A stretch of 64,000 bases of DNA from Scedosporium boydii. Its lineage: Eukaryota > Ascomycota > Sordariomycetes > Microascales > Microascaceae. Below, in pieces: positions 11,546 through 23,103 of the stretch. Made by a program: the position numbers and the translations under genes. The notes under the pieces were generated by a model. That model saw nothing but the letters and a program-made list of their open reading frames with translations. It ran no database searches and was not told where the DNA came from. Positions within the stretch are counted from its first letter, which is position 1. Each line of letters opens with the position of its first letter. The stretch is from assembly GCA_002221725.1 (NCBI GenBank), contig NJFT01000156.1, positions 1-64,000 of the forward strand, in the 5' to 3' direction.

Positions 11546-13057
11546 CTAACTCCCCTCTACTCTCAGAGCAGCTATAGCCTCTTCATACGAAGGTAGCTCA
11601 CTCAGCGGCGGATGTTCCGTCGTTTCCTCGGCCCCGAGATCCGCGCCGGTAGCCGTAGCAGCCGTCGAAATAGGCGGCGAAGGCGGCGCAGTCTGCAGCG
11701 CATCTAGGTTAGAGAGCGACAAGCTCAGGAACTTTTGTTTATTCCTCCACACGGTCTGGCTCTCGGCAAAGCCCGCCTGACGCTGAGGCGGCGGTGGCGG
11801 GTCAGTGATTTTCGTGATAAGATAGGCGGTAGAGGCCTCTGCGATGCCGTAGACGAGGACGCCGACGAGGGGCACACGGATAAGGACGTTGAAGGCAAGT
11901 GCGAAGCCGAAGAGGAGTCCTGCGCGGGCGTGGAACCACGCGCGCTTCTGTGCAGGGGTGAAGCGGATGCGAGCGAAGTAAGGCTCCAGTAGCTCGCGCA
12001 TAAGACTGCGGGTAGAGTAGTACGTTTGCAGAAAGACAACGAGCCAGGCTCGAGGCAGGAAGAGTCCCGCGGCGAAGATGGCTGACGCAGGCCCTAGGCC
12101 GACGGCTTTACGGAAGGTGTAGAAGGAGGCGGCGGGGAGGACGAAGCGGCCGATGAGGGGCGCAAAGGAGAGGGCGTAGACGGTTAGGGAGATGGCGGCG
12201 CGTTTGGCGAAGCGGGCGAGGAAGGTCGTGATGCGGTCGGTGAGGGCGGTGGTGTGGGTTGATGAGTCGGTGAGGCGGTAGAGTTTGAGGTTGGGGTAGT
12301 AGAGGGGGCGGAGGGTTGTGGGGCGTTCGGTTTTGTGTTTTTGGACGTAGGTTGTGTCGACCCAGCGGAGGGAGTCCATGAATCTGGCATCGCCGGTGGT
12401 AAGTACGGGACGGGCCAGGGAAAGGGACCGGATATCACTGGGGGAATACCACTTACAGATTGTCCAAGGTCGGACTGACGTAGCGCATGAGCACCATCAG
12501 GAATAAGGGGATTTGCAGGACATATTCAGCTATGAAATTAAGCCCATTAAGAATGGTGTCGTCCCAGGTGGCATTCTCCATGGAGATGAAGAAGGAGAGG
12601 GTCCATAGTAGCACCCTGACAAGGAAGATCTAGCGACGGTAGCGCATTAGTAGAGAACCTCGGGCGAGTCGTGGTAGCAACACTTCGGGAGTAAACAAGC
12701 TGTGGGAACCTACGGGAATGGCTATCACAAGACGAATGGCTAGACCAGCAGCCACCGCATAAACGGCTTGCTTGTAGTGCTTATTCGTAAATATGGCCGG
12801 GTTCTGGAGAGCTCGGTTTGCTATGTCGAAGTCAGCCACAGGGTCATTGTAGATGGTTTGTTCAATGAGGGTCCTCGGCGCATACCTCCGACGAAAGTGA
12901 GCTGGATTCCACGAATGATGGCATTGAGATCAAAGTTGGAAATGTCGAATTGGCTCTTGAGAGTCTCGAAATCGAGGGGTTCGTGTATTGGTTCATGCTG
13001 TCTGTCTTGTCCTTGGCTCTGGCCCTCTGCTTGAGGACGACCTCGGCGAGTGGCCAT
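11546..13057 (-). CDS. usgS: UsgS-like multi-pass membrane protein, function unknown
   Basis: Read from 13057 downwards there are four exons, 13057-12886, 12820-12714, 12629-12457 and 12383-11546, giving 429 residues. All three introns are GT-AG and keep frame. The N-terminal 35 residues are polar, then hydrophobic helices follow: AVYAVAAGLAIRLVIAIP, VRVLLWTLSFF, FIAEYVLQIPLFLMVLM, and several more in the last exon such as FALAFNVLIRVPLVGVLV. Landmarks are RYVSPTLDN, SLRWVDTTYVQKHK, and ITDPPPPP just after the last membrane segment. The layout and these motifs match a fungal family annotated as transmembrane protein UsgS, which to my knowledge has no proven role. The name comes from memory of annotations and not from a search. 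The C-terminal tail ends in a Pro-rich LSELPSYEEA, a PSY-type motif. Confidence 0.75.
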
Positions 13058-15341
13058 GGCTAGTTCGCAAGTGAAGCTCCTCAGTGAGCGACAAGCTTGT
13101 CTTGTCAGTCGAGATTGAGAAGTCCCAAACGGCAGCTATGAGGAGATGGGAAGTGAAACGGTGTGTCTACGGCCTGGTATCACAGAAGGGACAGAAAAGA
13201 AAGGAAAGGAAGCGCAGGGAGCTTCAATCAAGATCTCGAGAATTGGTTATCTTGAGTGGACAGTTTTACAGCTGACGCAGCCTCGAAAGACGTCAACGGA
13301 ACAATTGAACCAGGCCAAGCAAAAGAGGCCGAATAAGACACAGCAAAAGTGATGACGAAATCAAAACGAGCACAAGTGCTGATTTGGTGGGGTCAGTTTC
13401 AACGCAACGTCAAACAGCTGAACGAAGTGCAACTGTGCCTTGCCCAAAGCGGAACTCAGCTTTGGTCCCCTTTGAAAGTGCAGCCTGGAACACGACGCAA
13501 GCAGAGGTTAGTCTGGTCAAACTGTTTGCGAACATTAAACAGTGAACATCGAGGATCAATCAGTTCAATGTTGCAGGCCCTATTAATCTCTTCAACGGTC
13601 AGGGCAGACTACTAAACTCACCACAGCCAGGCTTGAGAGAGCACGAGCTTTTACTAGAAGCTTTGAGTGGAAGCTTTTAGTGGAGAGCTCTCCGATACAG
13701 TTAACATCATTGATCAGTATCAGGGAAGGACACGATACAATTGTAATTAATACCTCAAGCCAAGGATCTATAGGATGCGCGATAAGGGATCGAATACGAC
13801 CGCGGGGCCAAGTGCGAGCTGAAGTCGCAGCTTCGACCTGAAGGGAAACGAACTGGTTACGAACAGCTTGAACTGAACATCAATGGACGAACTGGTGGAG
13901 GGTCGATCAAGCATCACGGATCATGGCGATCCAATTAATAATTGATAGACTTAATGGTGATTAAATGGATCACAGATGTTCCCAATTGTCAATCAAAACT
14001 TCAATCTATCTATATCAAATGTGTGTCCTCTGGAGAAATTTGCGGAAACGGAGCACCGTTTAAATAAACAATCAAGAATTATTGGATGTCCTTCGTGTCA
14101 TCATTTACGAAGTAAATCTATCAATTTCGAGGTGTTGCGTCTTTGAGATTACCTCGGGTCATCCCTTTCAGAAGCCACGATCAATTCCATGTTTCCAACC
14201 ACCCAACAGTTGAAAATCACCCAGTTCTGCAAATCAAGTCTCGATCGATCGAGCAAGCAAGCCGGGAAAAAAGACCGAGTCAATCAAGGAGAAACGGCTA
14301 TCGCAGAAACACAGCCAAACCGTCTTGAAACGGGAGTGCAGCATCTCGCAACTCTCGCATCAACTTATCTGTCGACGTTGGTTCGCGCCTGCCACAAAAC
14401 TCCGGCGTCCTTCGAATCCATCGTGCCATTTTTGGCTCCGCTTTAGCTCCTGGTCGCGTGGTTTGGTTCCAACGTTCCTTCCCCTTCCGCGGTTTGCTGG
14501 TACGTGCGTCTGCGTCGGCAAATTTCTCCAGGAAGTTGCGAGCAGCAACAATGAACAAATGAACAACGGACCAACCAGCATCGAGCTGGGCCTCAATGTT
14601 GCTGGCTGCACTTGCCTTCGACATCCACTCTCCTCCAGAGTCTAGAATCTACACTTCAGTGGCCACTTCCTTCGTACACATCCACCACAACAGTACCAGA
14701 GTACTCTGCAGGGAGTGGAGGAGTGCAGGAGTACCGGAGTACCAGAGCTGTTCTTGATCCACTGAAAACATTCACCTTCTTCCAACCATTTCCTCCACTT
14801 CTCCCACGTCCAGTCCTAAGACTGGATTATCGACCGAGCTGCATTCGACGTTCGATATTCGAAATAAACTCTGTCGCCATCCTACCCCCTAAGATTCCCA
14901 CCACGCTTCACATTGGCTCCACCCTCGACTACGCGCCGTCGATAGCTTCCCTCATTTAACTCGCAGTCCACATGCTGCCGCTCAGACTCTAAACTACAAA
15001 TAATTCCTGCTCCTCGACATTGATCCATCTCGTCCTTTCCGATCTGGCGATAGAGCGGAAAAAAGAACGTATCATTTCCTTCCAGCGCTTACCCCGAAGA
15101 GGACCAAGTCCATATTTCTCCTCCCATCCATCCGCCCTGACAACGGCCGCTCCCACGCTCGACGACGCCCCTCCTCTCCATTGTTGATGCAATGGTGGTG
15201 GGTTGAGTTCCCATCAGGATGGTTCCGTCTTCCTGTATCTACACCGCTTCTCTCGCGATCACGATAAACTAAACAAACCATCATCCGAATAAAAAAAAAA
15301 TCCGGTACTACACCGCCTTCTGGCGGCGGAACATACTCTCA
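13058..15341. other. Gene-free stretch between divergent usgS-like and INP1 genes
   Basis: About 2.3 kb upstream of two divergent genes. The part around 13700-14140 is relatively AT rich, and the part from about 14640 is C/T rich, as expected for a leader of INP1. Iterated AGTACC words occur at 14692-14743. Short ORFs on both strands show no domain or conserved motif. No tRNA-like or transposon-like structure was seen. Confidence 0.45.
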
Positions 15342-18049
15342 ATGGAGTCCTCCACCACACAGTTTGCTTCTCCACGCCGTGTCTTCACGGCACCTCTCCC
15401 CTCTACACGACCATCCTCATCCTCGTCATCCACCTCATCAACAGGCCCAGCCGGAAGTGTTGAGACTCTCTACAATCACCCCAACGCCAAGATCATTGCT
15501 TTCACAGCCACCGCTCGTACCGTGCCGAGAAGTCCGACGAAGAACGGCGGCTCGCCCACAGATGAGGACCAAGGAACGCTCTCATGGTCTTCACAGTTGG
15601 AGAGGACGATAGCAGTCGGTAGGTTAACGCGTGACTCGAATTTTTTTAAACAAATTTTATCACCCCAACACCAGGTAAATATTTTTCGTCGATTTGGTGT
15701 TGCTAACCCTGGTTCTTTTCTTGCTTAGGAACCTTCCGAATATACCGTGCGCCTGGATCTGTTGCGTTTCTCAACTGCGGTTCTGCTTTGCAACCCATAC
15801 TACCTAAAAGCCAATGCTGGTGTATTGAAGAAGACTCGAGCAAATTCGTACTCCAGATCCGGAAACCCCAGTACTGGCGAATCGAACTTCCTGTCACGGA
15901 TATCGAAGATAGGGAACGGGCCTTTTTACTGCGAGATATTTTTGATCAGATCCTGCTCTTTGAAAAAACGCGGTGCCCTTTCAAGCGCTCGTTTACGGTG
16001 CAGCTGCCCGAGCCTCCTCAGACTCCGATTAAAAAGAAGCCATGGACGCCGGCTAGGAGGTCTTTTGTGCCAATCCGAGCACCCGAGTCGCCCGAGACGC
16101 CACCAACGCCCATAGTCGTCAGGTCGTTGACGAGGCCAGCGTTCTACGAGCCTAAGCCGGCAGCTTCCTCGACACCACCGCAGGTGCAGACGCCGACAAA
16201 AAGTTCGAGGTTAAAAGACGTAGACCCCGCCACAGAAAGCACACCTCCTACAATCCCTGAGATTGCGGACGTGAGGCCGGAAACAGCCGGAGAACAAACA
16301 GAGCCCTCGGCGAATGATCGGGAAGTGAGGGATGCTGATCAAAACCTAGACCAACACAGGGAAGCGAGTCAATCGGACGCGCCTGAGACCTCTCCCGAGA
16401 CAGAGAGAGAAGTTGAACCAGCCCCCGAACCACGTAAGGAAACAACCCAGGTCGAGACACCAGTCAAGGTGAAACAAGTCGTCTCAGTTATCGAGGAACG
16501 TATCGCCGAGGAACCGGTACCGCCTAGATTCGAAATCAACAATGTTACGACGCCGGAACCGAAGCCAGAAGAGCCGCGGTGGCAGCAACCCAGCACGCCA
16601 ACGCCAACGCCACAGGCGAAAACAAACCTCGCTCATACAACCTCAGCAGCGGATCTTCGGACAACCACCATAAAGATGGGGGTATTAACACCAACTACCC
16701 CCGTCACAGCTATTCCCAGGTTCGAATCGAGGACCATCGAGCCCGTTTCATCCTACGGATCATACGGATTTTCAACTTCGTCATATACGCTAGGGTCAAA
16801 TACAGAAGAAACCGAAGATGTCAAGGAAGAAGTTACAACTTATGTGGACACTACTATACACGAAGAAGAGGTCGGGAATACAACCGAAGTGGAGCCAATC
16901 GCAGCCCATGAAGTCGCGTTTGATGAAGTCCACGAAGGCTCCGGCCAAGGCGGCAACATCCTAATGAAACGGAAGCTAAGACGATACGGCGGCTTCTCTT
17001 CTTCTCGGTCCACAATGACCCCACCACACCTCACCTTGATCACTTCTTCATCCTCTAGATCCGTACAAAAGACGACGGAGACAGAAGCGGATACCCAGCA
17101 GCCCGAACCGTGCCAGGACCCGTCAGAAAAGTCGGGGACTGTATCGCCGACGGAATCGGCCGACTCCTTTCATAGCGTGCGGGCGTGGCAGTCTCCCACA
17201 TCTCCGCCGGTCATATCACTTCCCGACACGGAGCATAGCGAACCGCAAATGTTCCCCTACCCACACGACAACATTGTCATGCCTAATCAAGTAACCCACC
17301 AGAGAGATATCTCGGATTCAACGGTTACACCAGATACACGGTGCACGTGGGACGCCATGTCGACGACTTCATCCAGCGCAACGTCACAGCTAAGTGCGAT
17401 AACGGCACCGGATACATACCTAGATACTATCGAAGAATGCGGCAAGTCGAACGCGTCAGAGGATGGGGCATGCTTCACGACGGCGAGGAAAAAGGACAGG
17501 TCGGCACTTCGGCACCGATCAACGGCTAGCATATCGACGAATAGGGTACTGTCACCACTCCCGGCGGCAGCAGCCTTGTTCTCACCGTCCCAGTCGATAG
17601 GGCTGGCCATGGTCGGTCCAACGCGACAGCAACAGCAGCACCAGCAGAAGAGCAGCCGTTCCGGCACGCGCATCGACGTACTGCGGCGGATGCCGCTTAC
17701 TATCGTGGCGAAGACGTGCGACGTGCTCTTAGGGCCGCCGGCGTATCTCGTCACGCTAATGCTCAAGGTGGCATCGAAGATTGCCGCAGGCGAGTGGCGC
17801 GGGATGGTCTTCGGGTTCGGCGAGCGTGGCGAGAAGATCCCGGTGCAGTGGGACTACTCCGACGGCGACGGCGATCTGGACTGGGACAGCGATGAGGACG
17901 CCGACCCCGTCCCGCCGCCGTCGGCAGGAGAAGAAGAGGAGCAAACGCGAGAGGTGGGAAGCAGCGAGGATGATGATAATGACGACAGGAAGGATGGGCG
18001 GAATACCAGCGACGAGGATGACACGGGCCGGACGTGGGGAGTTGATTAG
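15342..18049 (+). CDS. INP1: Inheritance of peroxisomes protein 1 (Inp1)
   Basis: Exons 15342-15618 and 15729-18049 joined over a 110-nt intron give 865 residues. The conserved Inp1 core spans about residues 38-170: VETLYNHPNAKIIAFT, then ERTIAVG joined by splicing to TFRIYRAPGSVAFLN, QPILPKSQCWCIEEDS and EKTRCPFKRSF. The long middle is disordered and rich in Pro, Glu and Thr. A conserved-looking block (CDVLLGPPAYLVTLMLKVASK, split here by no intron) lies near residue 750, before an acidic tail. In yeast Inp1 is a peripheral peroxisomal protein that tethers peroxisomes to the mother-cell cortex through Pex3. By family the role here is peroxisome retention. The junction between the exons lies inside the conserved core, which supports the model. 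Confidence 0.85.
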
Positions 18050-19366
18050 GATAGTTGATGGCTTACCCCTAGAATGCGGCCGGAAGGTCGCTGAGAATGT
18101 GTACTACTATTGTAAAAGAAGGAAGACGGGCGGGCAAGTGCCTTCCGTCTTATTGTCATGTTTCCAATTTTTTTTCCGCTTTTTTTCCCTTCTTTTTCAC
18201 CCAACGTGTTTTGGACAAAGGCAGTTTTGTTTTATAATGTACAGGACAACACGAATCAAGATGTCATGAATCAAATCGAATATTATTTCAAGGTTATGCA
18301 CACGACACGGACTTGACCGGACTTGGTAATGTTTTGGTAAATGCAAGATGTTTAGGTTTGGGGCAGGGAAATGAGTAAGACGAGGCGGATGGGCGGCACA
18401 TTTGTCCGAGAGAAGAACGTTGAAGTTGGTGGCGAGCACAGGCAAGGCAGACTCTATTAATACTCGGAAATAATGTTGTGCACGAGACATCAAAAGAGTT
18501 AGAGATAATACAAGAATGTCAACTTTATTCCTTAAAGGTGTTTATCCAGGGACTGACGCGAAATCAAGTGTGGCTTGGCGCATCGAATCTCGCATTGCTC
18601 GTACTAAACTCACGGGGCTAACTCTGCTCCTCATATTACACTCCTGCTAATATTCACTCAGAGTAGGATTGTATGATTGGCGAAGCGAAGGGGTCCAGTG
18701 CCAAGGTGAAGAAATATGTCCAGAAAGGGAAAAGAGCCCAGCCCTATGCTCTTGTGCCATTGCCATGCCATGTCGCCTAGGCGTTTTGGTCGTTTTAAGT
18801 CGCGATACGGGGAATGCGAAGGATGGATGTAACTCTACGGTATCGGGCTAATATATTCAAGCTATCTTTGCACGAAGGTATGTTAGGGAGAGACTTCCAA
18901 GTCTATGACGCTCTTCGACTTGTCCCATCTGTCGGGTTCATCTGATCGACCGTATCCCCCAGAAAACGATGCGATTGGCCAGTTCCTTCCTTTGACATCC
19001 CAGTCCATCCCACACCTTAAAATGAGGCCTTGGCTTTGTGAGACCTCGATGCGGGCCCGATTTGGTGTGTTGGCCCGCTGGGAGGAGGAGTTGTTTCGAG
19101 CAGGCCTTCATCGAAGGCAGGAAGTGAACTGAGAGATGGGGAGATATATAAGAAATCTTGGGTCCCCCCCTCGTGGGTCGGGAGATGGAAAAGAGATTCA
19201 ATTCAGATGTAACGGATCCTAGCAGACGAATGCGATAATAAAAGTCGATTGTTCTCAGACTCTCTTTGAATCGTTGCCAAGAAGAACCCAACGGCGCATC
19301 CTAACAAACTTGCTTGGAACCGAAACTACAAACAACAGCATCAGGGGATACTATCAACGATCCAAC
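18050..19366. other. Gene-free stretch between INP1 and the RTA1 family gene
   Basis: About 1.3 kb. Contains the INP1 3' UTR (T-rich from about 18160) and the promoter of the next gene. Nothing else could be supported. Confidence 0.45.
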
Positions 19367-20683
19367 ATGGCCAACGGTGAATGGGGTATGCCTCGAAAAT
19401 AACCTCTACCCCAGAAATGGGTGCCCTGAGAAGCAAGAAGTCAAGACATCGTCGACTAACACGGCGTTTCCTGTTTATTAGTGCCGGGGAGCTACTACTT
19501 CTATGCCCCGAACAAGGGCGCTCCCATCTTCTTTGCGATTGCCTTTTTATCGACGGGCCTATTCCACTTGTACCAGAACGTGTAAGTGACTCTCAATATT
19601 CCCCCATGGTCTCATCACACTCCGAAGCCGCCCAGGATCCTTCTTGCGATGTCGCGGCGAAGCATCAATTTGCGCCCGCGTTCTATTCCTATCTAGTTTA
19701 TATTCTAACAGTTACCCAGAAAGTACAAGTCTCTTATCCGGACGGGCTTCTTCCCCTTCTGCTCCCTTCTGTTCGTTGCCGGCTTCGGCCTGAGGATATA
19801 CGGATCTCACCATTATGACAACCTCGACGTCTTCATCGCGAGCATCTGCCTCACCTACGCAGCTCCGTAAGTCCCCGACGTCGCGTCGTTTTCTTATAAA
19901 CCTTACCAAGCTAACCAAATCCCCCTCAACCTATCCTATAGTCCCCTCCTCGAGCTCCAAAACTACAACATCCTCGGCCGCATCCTCTACTACGTCCCCT
20001 ACCACTCCCCCATCCACCCCGGCCGCGTCCTCTCCACATTCGCCATCATCTCCGGCATAGTCGAGACCCTCAACGGCTGGGGCGCCTCCCTAACCGCCAA
20101 CCAATCCCTCGATGACAACTCCATGGCAGCCGGCCACGGCCTCATCAAGACCGCCCTGCTCCTCCAGCTCGTCGTGGCCGCCGCCTTCTTCGCCCTAGCC
20201 TTCACCTTCCACCATCGGTGCTACATCAATAAGATCCGGAGTCCGCGTGTTCTGCAGCCGCTTTACACTCTGTACGCTAGCACAGCCATCATCGTCGTGC
20301 GTACTATTTACCGCGTCGTCGAGTACTTTGACCTCGCATCGCTCAGGTTCAGCGATCCGGACTTCGACCCTAAGAGCATGACGCCGCTCGTGAGGTACGA
20401 GTGGTTCTTTTACGTGTTCGAGGCTGCGTTGATGTTGATCAACCTCGTCATGATGAACGAGAGGCATCCACGTAGGTGGCTACCTGAGAACAGTAACACG
20501 TACTTGGCTGTTGATGGCTCAACGGAGAAGTTGGGTCCTGGTTGGAAGGATCCGAGGCCATTTTGGCAGACGGTTATTGATCCATTTGATGTGACTGGGA
20601 TGGTGAGAGGGAATAAAGTGGGTTTGCCGCCTTTCTGGTTGGAGGATGGGATCGGAGGGCCGCAGAAGGTGGAGAGTGCCTGA
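19367..20683 (+). CDS. RTA1-like seven-helix membrane protein
   Basis: Four exons, 19367-19385, 19482-19581, 19720-19866 and 19942-20683, give 335 residues. The first exon is only 19 nt (six codons and one base). All introns are GT-AG and each junction continues a family motif, for example YFYAPNKGAPIFF, GLFHLYQN, ICLTYAAP joined to LLELQNYNILGRILYYVP. Seven hydrophobic segments are visible, with the family landmarks GHGLIKTALLLQLV, IRSPRVLQPLY, RTIYRVVEYF and EWFFYVFEAALMLINLVMM. The family (PF04479) includes yeast Rta1, Rsb1 and Pug1, which are plasma or internal membrane proteins linked to sterol-drug, sphingoid-base or porphyrin tolerance. Substrate cannot be told from sequence. The C-terminal tail after the last helix is soluble. 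Confidence 0.85.
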
Positions 20684-21270
20684 GTGCTTCTTGCTCTGCC
20701 TTTCCCCTGGAGGTGGGTGGTGGTGACGATGATCTAAGTGTTGGGTGCGCTGTCTGTTTGTGTGTTTGTGTTTGCGTGTTTGTCTATTCCCGATCTTGGA
20801 TCTTGGGCTTTGGACTTACATGTTGATTGAGGCTTTGTTCGATTTGGCGTCTGGGATTGCCCCTTGGTTTTCCTTTGTTGAAAGGCGATGGCCTGGCCCT
20901 CTGATTGCTCTCCTTTACCGCTACTAGATACCTCTGATTTCACGTTCCTTCGATTTCTTCGACTATTTTAATTTCATTCCTTCCTTGGTATCAAAACATA
21001 GATTTCTCTTGCTTGCGTCTCTTTCGATTGGGGAAATAGTGTTTGGTATAATATACAAAATGTGTCTATTGGACATACTCCATAAGTGATCGTTTTTTGT
21101 TCTATTGTACAGATCCTGTTCGCCGAGATCAACCGCCATTTTCTCCCTAGTCTAGGTGATGTTTTTGTCTTCTCCAGTTGCATTGATATACACGCGGCCA
21201 GGCTCTGCCTAGCCGCAACATTATCTTAAACCCCCCCCCTCCCCCTCTCAAACGACTTCTCACGCTTCCC
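20684..21270. other. Convergent 3' regions, no gene seen
   Basis: About 590 nt between the RTA1 family gene and the MTF2-like gene. T-rich, with a GTGTTTGT-type simple stretch near 20755-20790. Nothing coding is supported. Confidence 0.5.
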
Positions 21271-22584
21271 TTAGAAAGGGAGCTCATCAGCCTTCTCCCG
21301 CATCGAATCAAGTACCCAAGCTCTCCTCCTCTTCAGCCTCGCCACCATAATCGAATCATACTCTTGCATCGAGCTCAAAACTGCCGCAAACGGACTCCTC
21401 TGCTCCGCCTCCGCAAGCCGCTCGATCGAGTCCGCAACGGCGTTAATGATACGCAGCGTCTGGCTGTCGCCCGACATGCCCGCCCTCTCCATCTCGCGGA
21501 GCAGACGCATGACCGAGTCCGAGTCGCCGTACCGGTACCAGTAGACCGATATGAGTTCGTTGTAGAACCGCGTCGATACGCCGAGGACGTAGGATGCCAT
21601 GCCTAACTCGAGGACGCGCGGGAGGACGTTGAGGGCGAGTGGTGATGGCGTGGCGAATCCGCGGTCGAGGAGCCGGAGGCCCGTGAGGAGGTGGACCGAA
21701 TATAAAGGTCCGTACTGCTCCATACTAAGCGAACTCTCGCGGAACTGAATAGTCCGATCCGCAGGCTCGACTTCCTTCTTATTCTTCTTATTCTTCTTCT
21801 TTTTCTTTTTTGCCTCCCCCGTTTCTTTCCTCGCCGCCTCCGGTTCCTCCTCGGCGTTTCCGATCCCTAGCCGTTCGACCATAGAAAAAACTTCCTCCTC
21901 GAGAACACTCCAAAGCTCGACGTCCGTCCGACACTGCTGCATAAGACCCAACACCCGCGCTTTTTCTTCCCGATGCAGCGCCATCAGCGCAGCGCGCTCG
22001 GCAACCTTGGCCTCCTCCATCTTCCGCAAATCTTCAGACGCGTCCTCGGCCTCGACAGCGTCGTGGGGTGGCCTTTCGCCGACGAGGAATTCATCATCGA
22101 TTTCTTCCTCCTCTTGTAAACCCAGGGCGATCTCGGCAGCGCGGCGCAGCGCGGGAGGGTACATCATCAGGATCATCTCGCGCGTAAGGTCCTGGTCCGT
22201 CGCGGCGGGAATTTCCTTTTCTCGCCCCGACGGCTTCCCCACGACTTCTATCCCGCTCGGTACAGGGCCCGGGGCGGTAACGCCGCCGACTTGTTTCCTT
22301 CGCTTCGTGATGTCGCCGAAGATCTCGTCGAATACGCGCTTCTCGGCCTCGGTCATTGTGGAGGAGGGGCCGCGCATGTTCCGGGCTGCTGCGGCATCGG
22401 CTTGGTCTGGTCCGAATTCGAAGGGTATGGACTCATCGTCGGGATGCCGGCGGGCGCGGAGGCGGAGGGAGGTGTGAAGAGGTCGGTGGAGGAGGATGGA
22501 GCTGCGGGCGGGAGAGAGGGTGGGGAGAATAGCGCGAGGAAAGGGACGGAGAAGGAGGCGGGCGGATGACATTTTGAGACTCAT
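21271..22584 (-). CDS. MTF2: Mtf2-like mitochondrial RNA/translation factor
   Basis: A single-exon gene of 437 residues. A second in-frame ATG at 22572 gives MSSARLLLRPFPRAIL, which is Arg rich with no acidic residue for over 40 positions and looks like a mitochondrial presequence with a likely cleavage zone near LHTSLRLRARR. Then comes TMTEAEKRVFDEIFGDIT, a Lys-rich low-complexity tract, and a C-terminal helical domain including YNELISVYWYRYGDSDSVMR and EMERAGMSGDSQTL, which matches what I know of the Mtf2-like C-terminal domain of fungi. Yeast Mtf2 (Nam1) acts in processing and translation of mitochondrial transcripts and contacts the mitochondrial RNA polymerase. It is divergent from CMR1, with 519 bp between the starts. 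A PPR-like helical repeat protein is the alternative reading. Confidence 0.65.
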   Translation of the reverse strand: MSLKMSSARLLLRPFPRAILPTLSPARSSILLHRPLHTSLRLRARRHPDDESIPFEFGPDQADAAAARNMRGPSSTMTEAEKRVFDEIFGDITKRRKQVGGVTAPGPVPSGIEVVGKPSGREKEIPAATDQDLTREMILMMYPPALRRAAEIALGLQEEEEIDDEFLVGERPPHDAVEAEDASEDLRKMEEAKVAERAALMALHREEKARVLGLMQQCRTDVELWSVLEEEVFSMVERLGIGNAEEEPEAARKETGEAKKKKKKNKKNKKEVEPADRTIQFRESSLSMEQYGPLYSVHLLTGLRLLDRGFATPSPLALNVLPRVLELGMASYVLGVSTRFYNELISVYWYRYGDSDSVMRLLREMERAGMSGDSQTLRIINAVADSIERLAEAEQRSPFAAVLSSMQEYDSIMVARLKRRRAWVLDSMREKADELPF

Positions 22585-23103
22585 TTTGAGCCCAGCCGGG
22601 CTAGTTGAGTTTGGGCGGGAAGGCTGGAGCTGTTAGCGACGTGAGTGCTGAATTTCGATCTTGGCAGAGAGACTGAAGCTCGAGATGGTAGATTTTGAGC
22701 GACAAGGTACCTGAAGGTTGACACAGCTGGCGGACAAGTGGTGGCAGTGGCAAGATCGGTCGCGACGCGAAATTCAATTAAAGTACGCGCCTGGAACTTA
22801 AAAAAAGTAACAAAGTACCTCTACGTCCTTGGATTTAATCCATCGTGAACTGAACTGGACTTCACGATCCATTCCAGACAAACAAAGTTCATTCCTTGCT
22901 ACTCCTTGCTCCCCTATACACATACGCAACGAGCATACTTTTTTTGGCTACTTCCCAATTTGCTTCACCTTGCTTCACCTTGCTTCACTTGCTCCTCAAG
23001 CTCTTGCTTCTCTTGGTATTCACCTTTGCCTTCACCTCGTTCCTCTCTCTCTCTTGCTCTCCTTCACTTCATCCCATCAGCACTAAAAACAAAAAAGGCA
23101 AAA
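22585..23103. promoter_or_regulatory. Divergent promoter region of MTF2-like and CMR1
   Basis: Shared 519-bp upstream region of two divergent genes. The CMR1 side is pyrimidine rich and contains three tandem copies of a 10-mer close to TGCTTCACCT at 22961-22990, probably in the 5' UTR. Confidence 0.5.

Noticed and set aside
13700..14140. RIP-degenerated transposon in the AT-richer stretch
   Set aside because: The AT bias is mild, there is no strong TA excess and no terminal repeats or transposase remnants were recognised.
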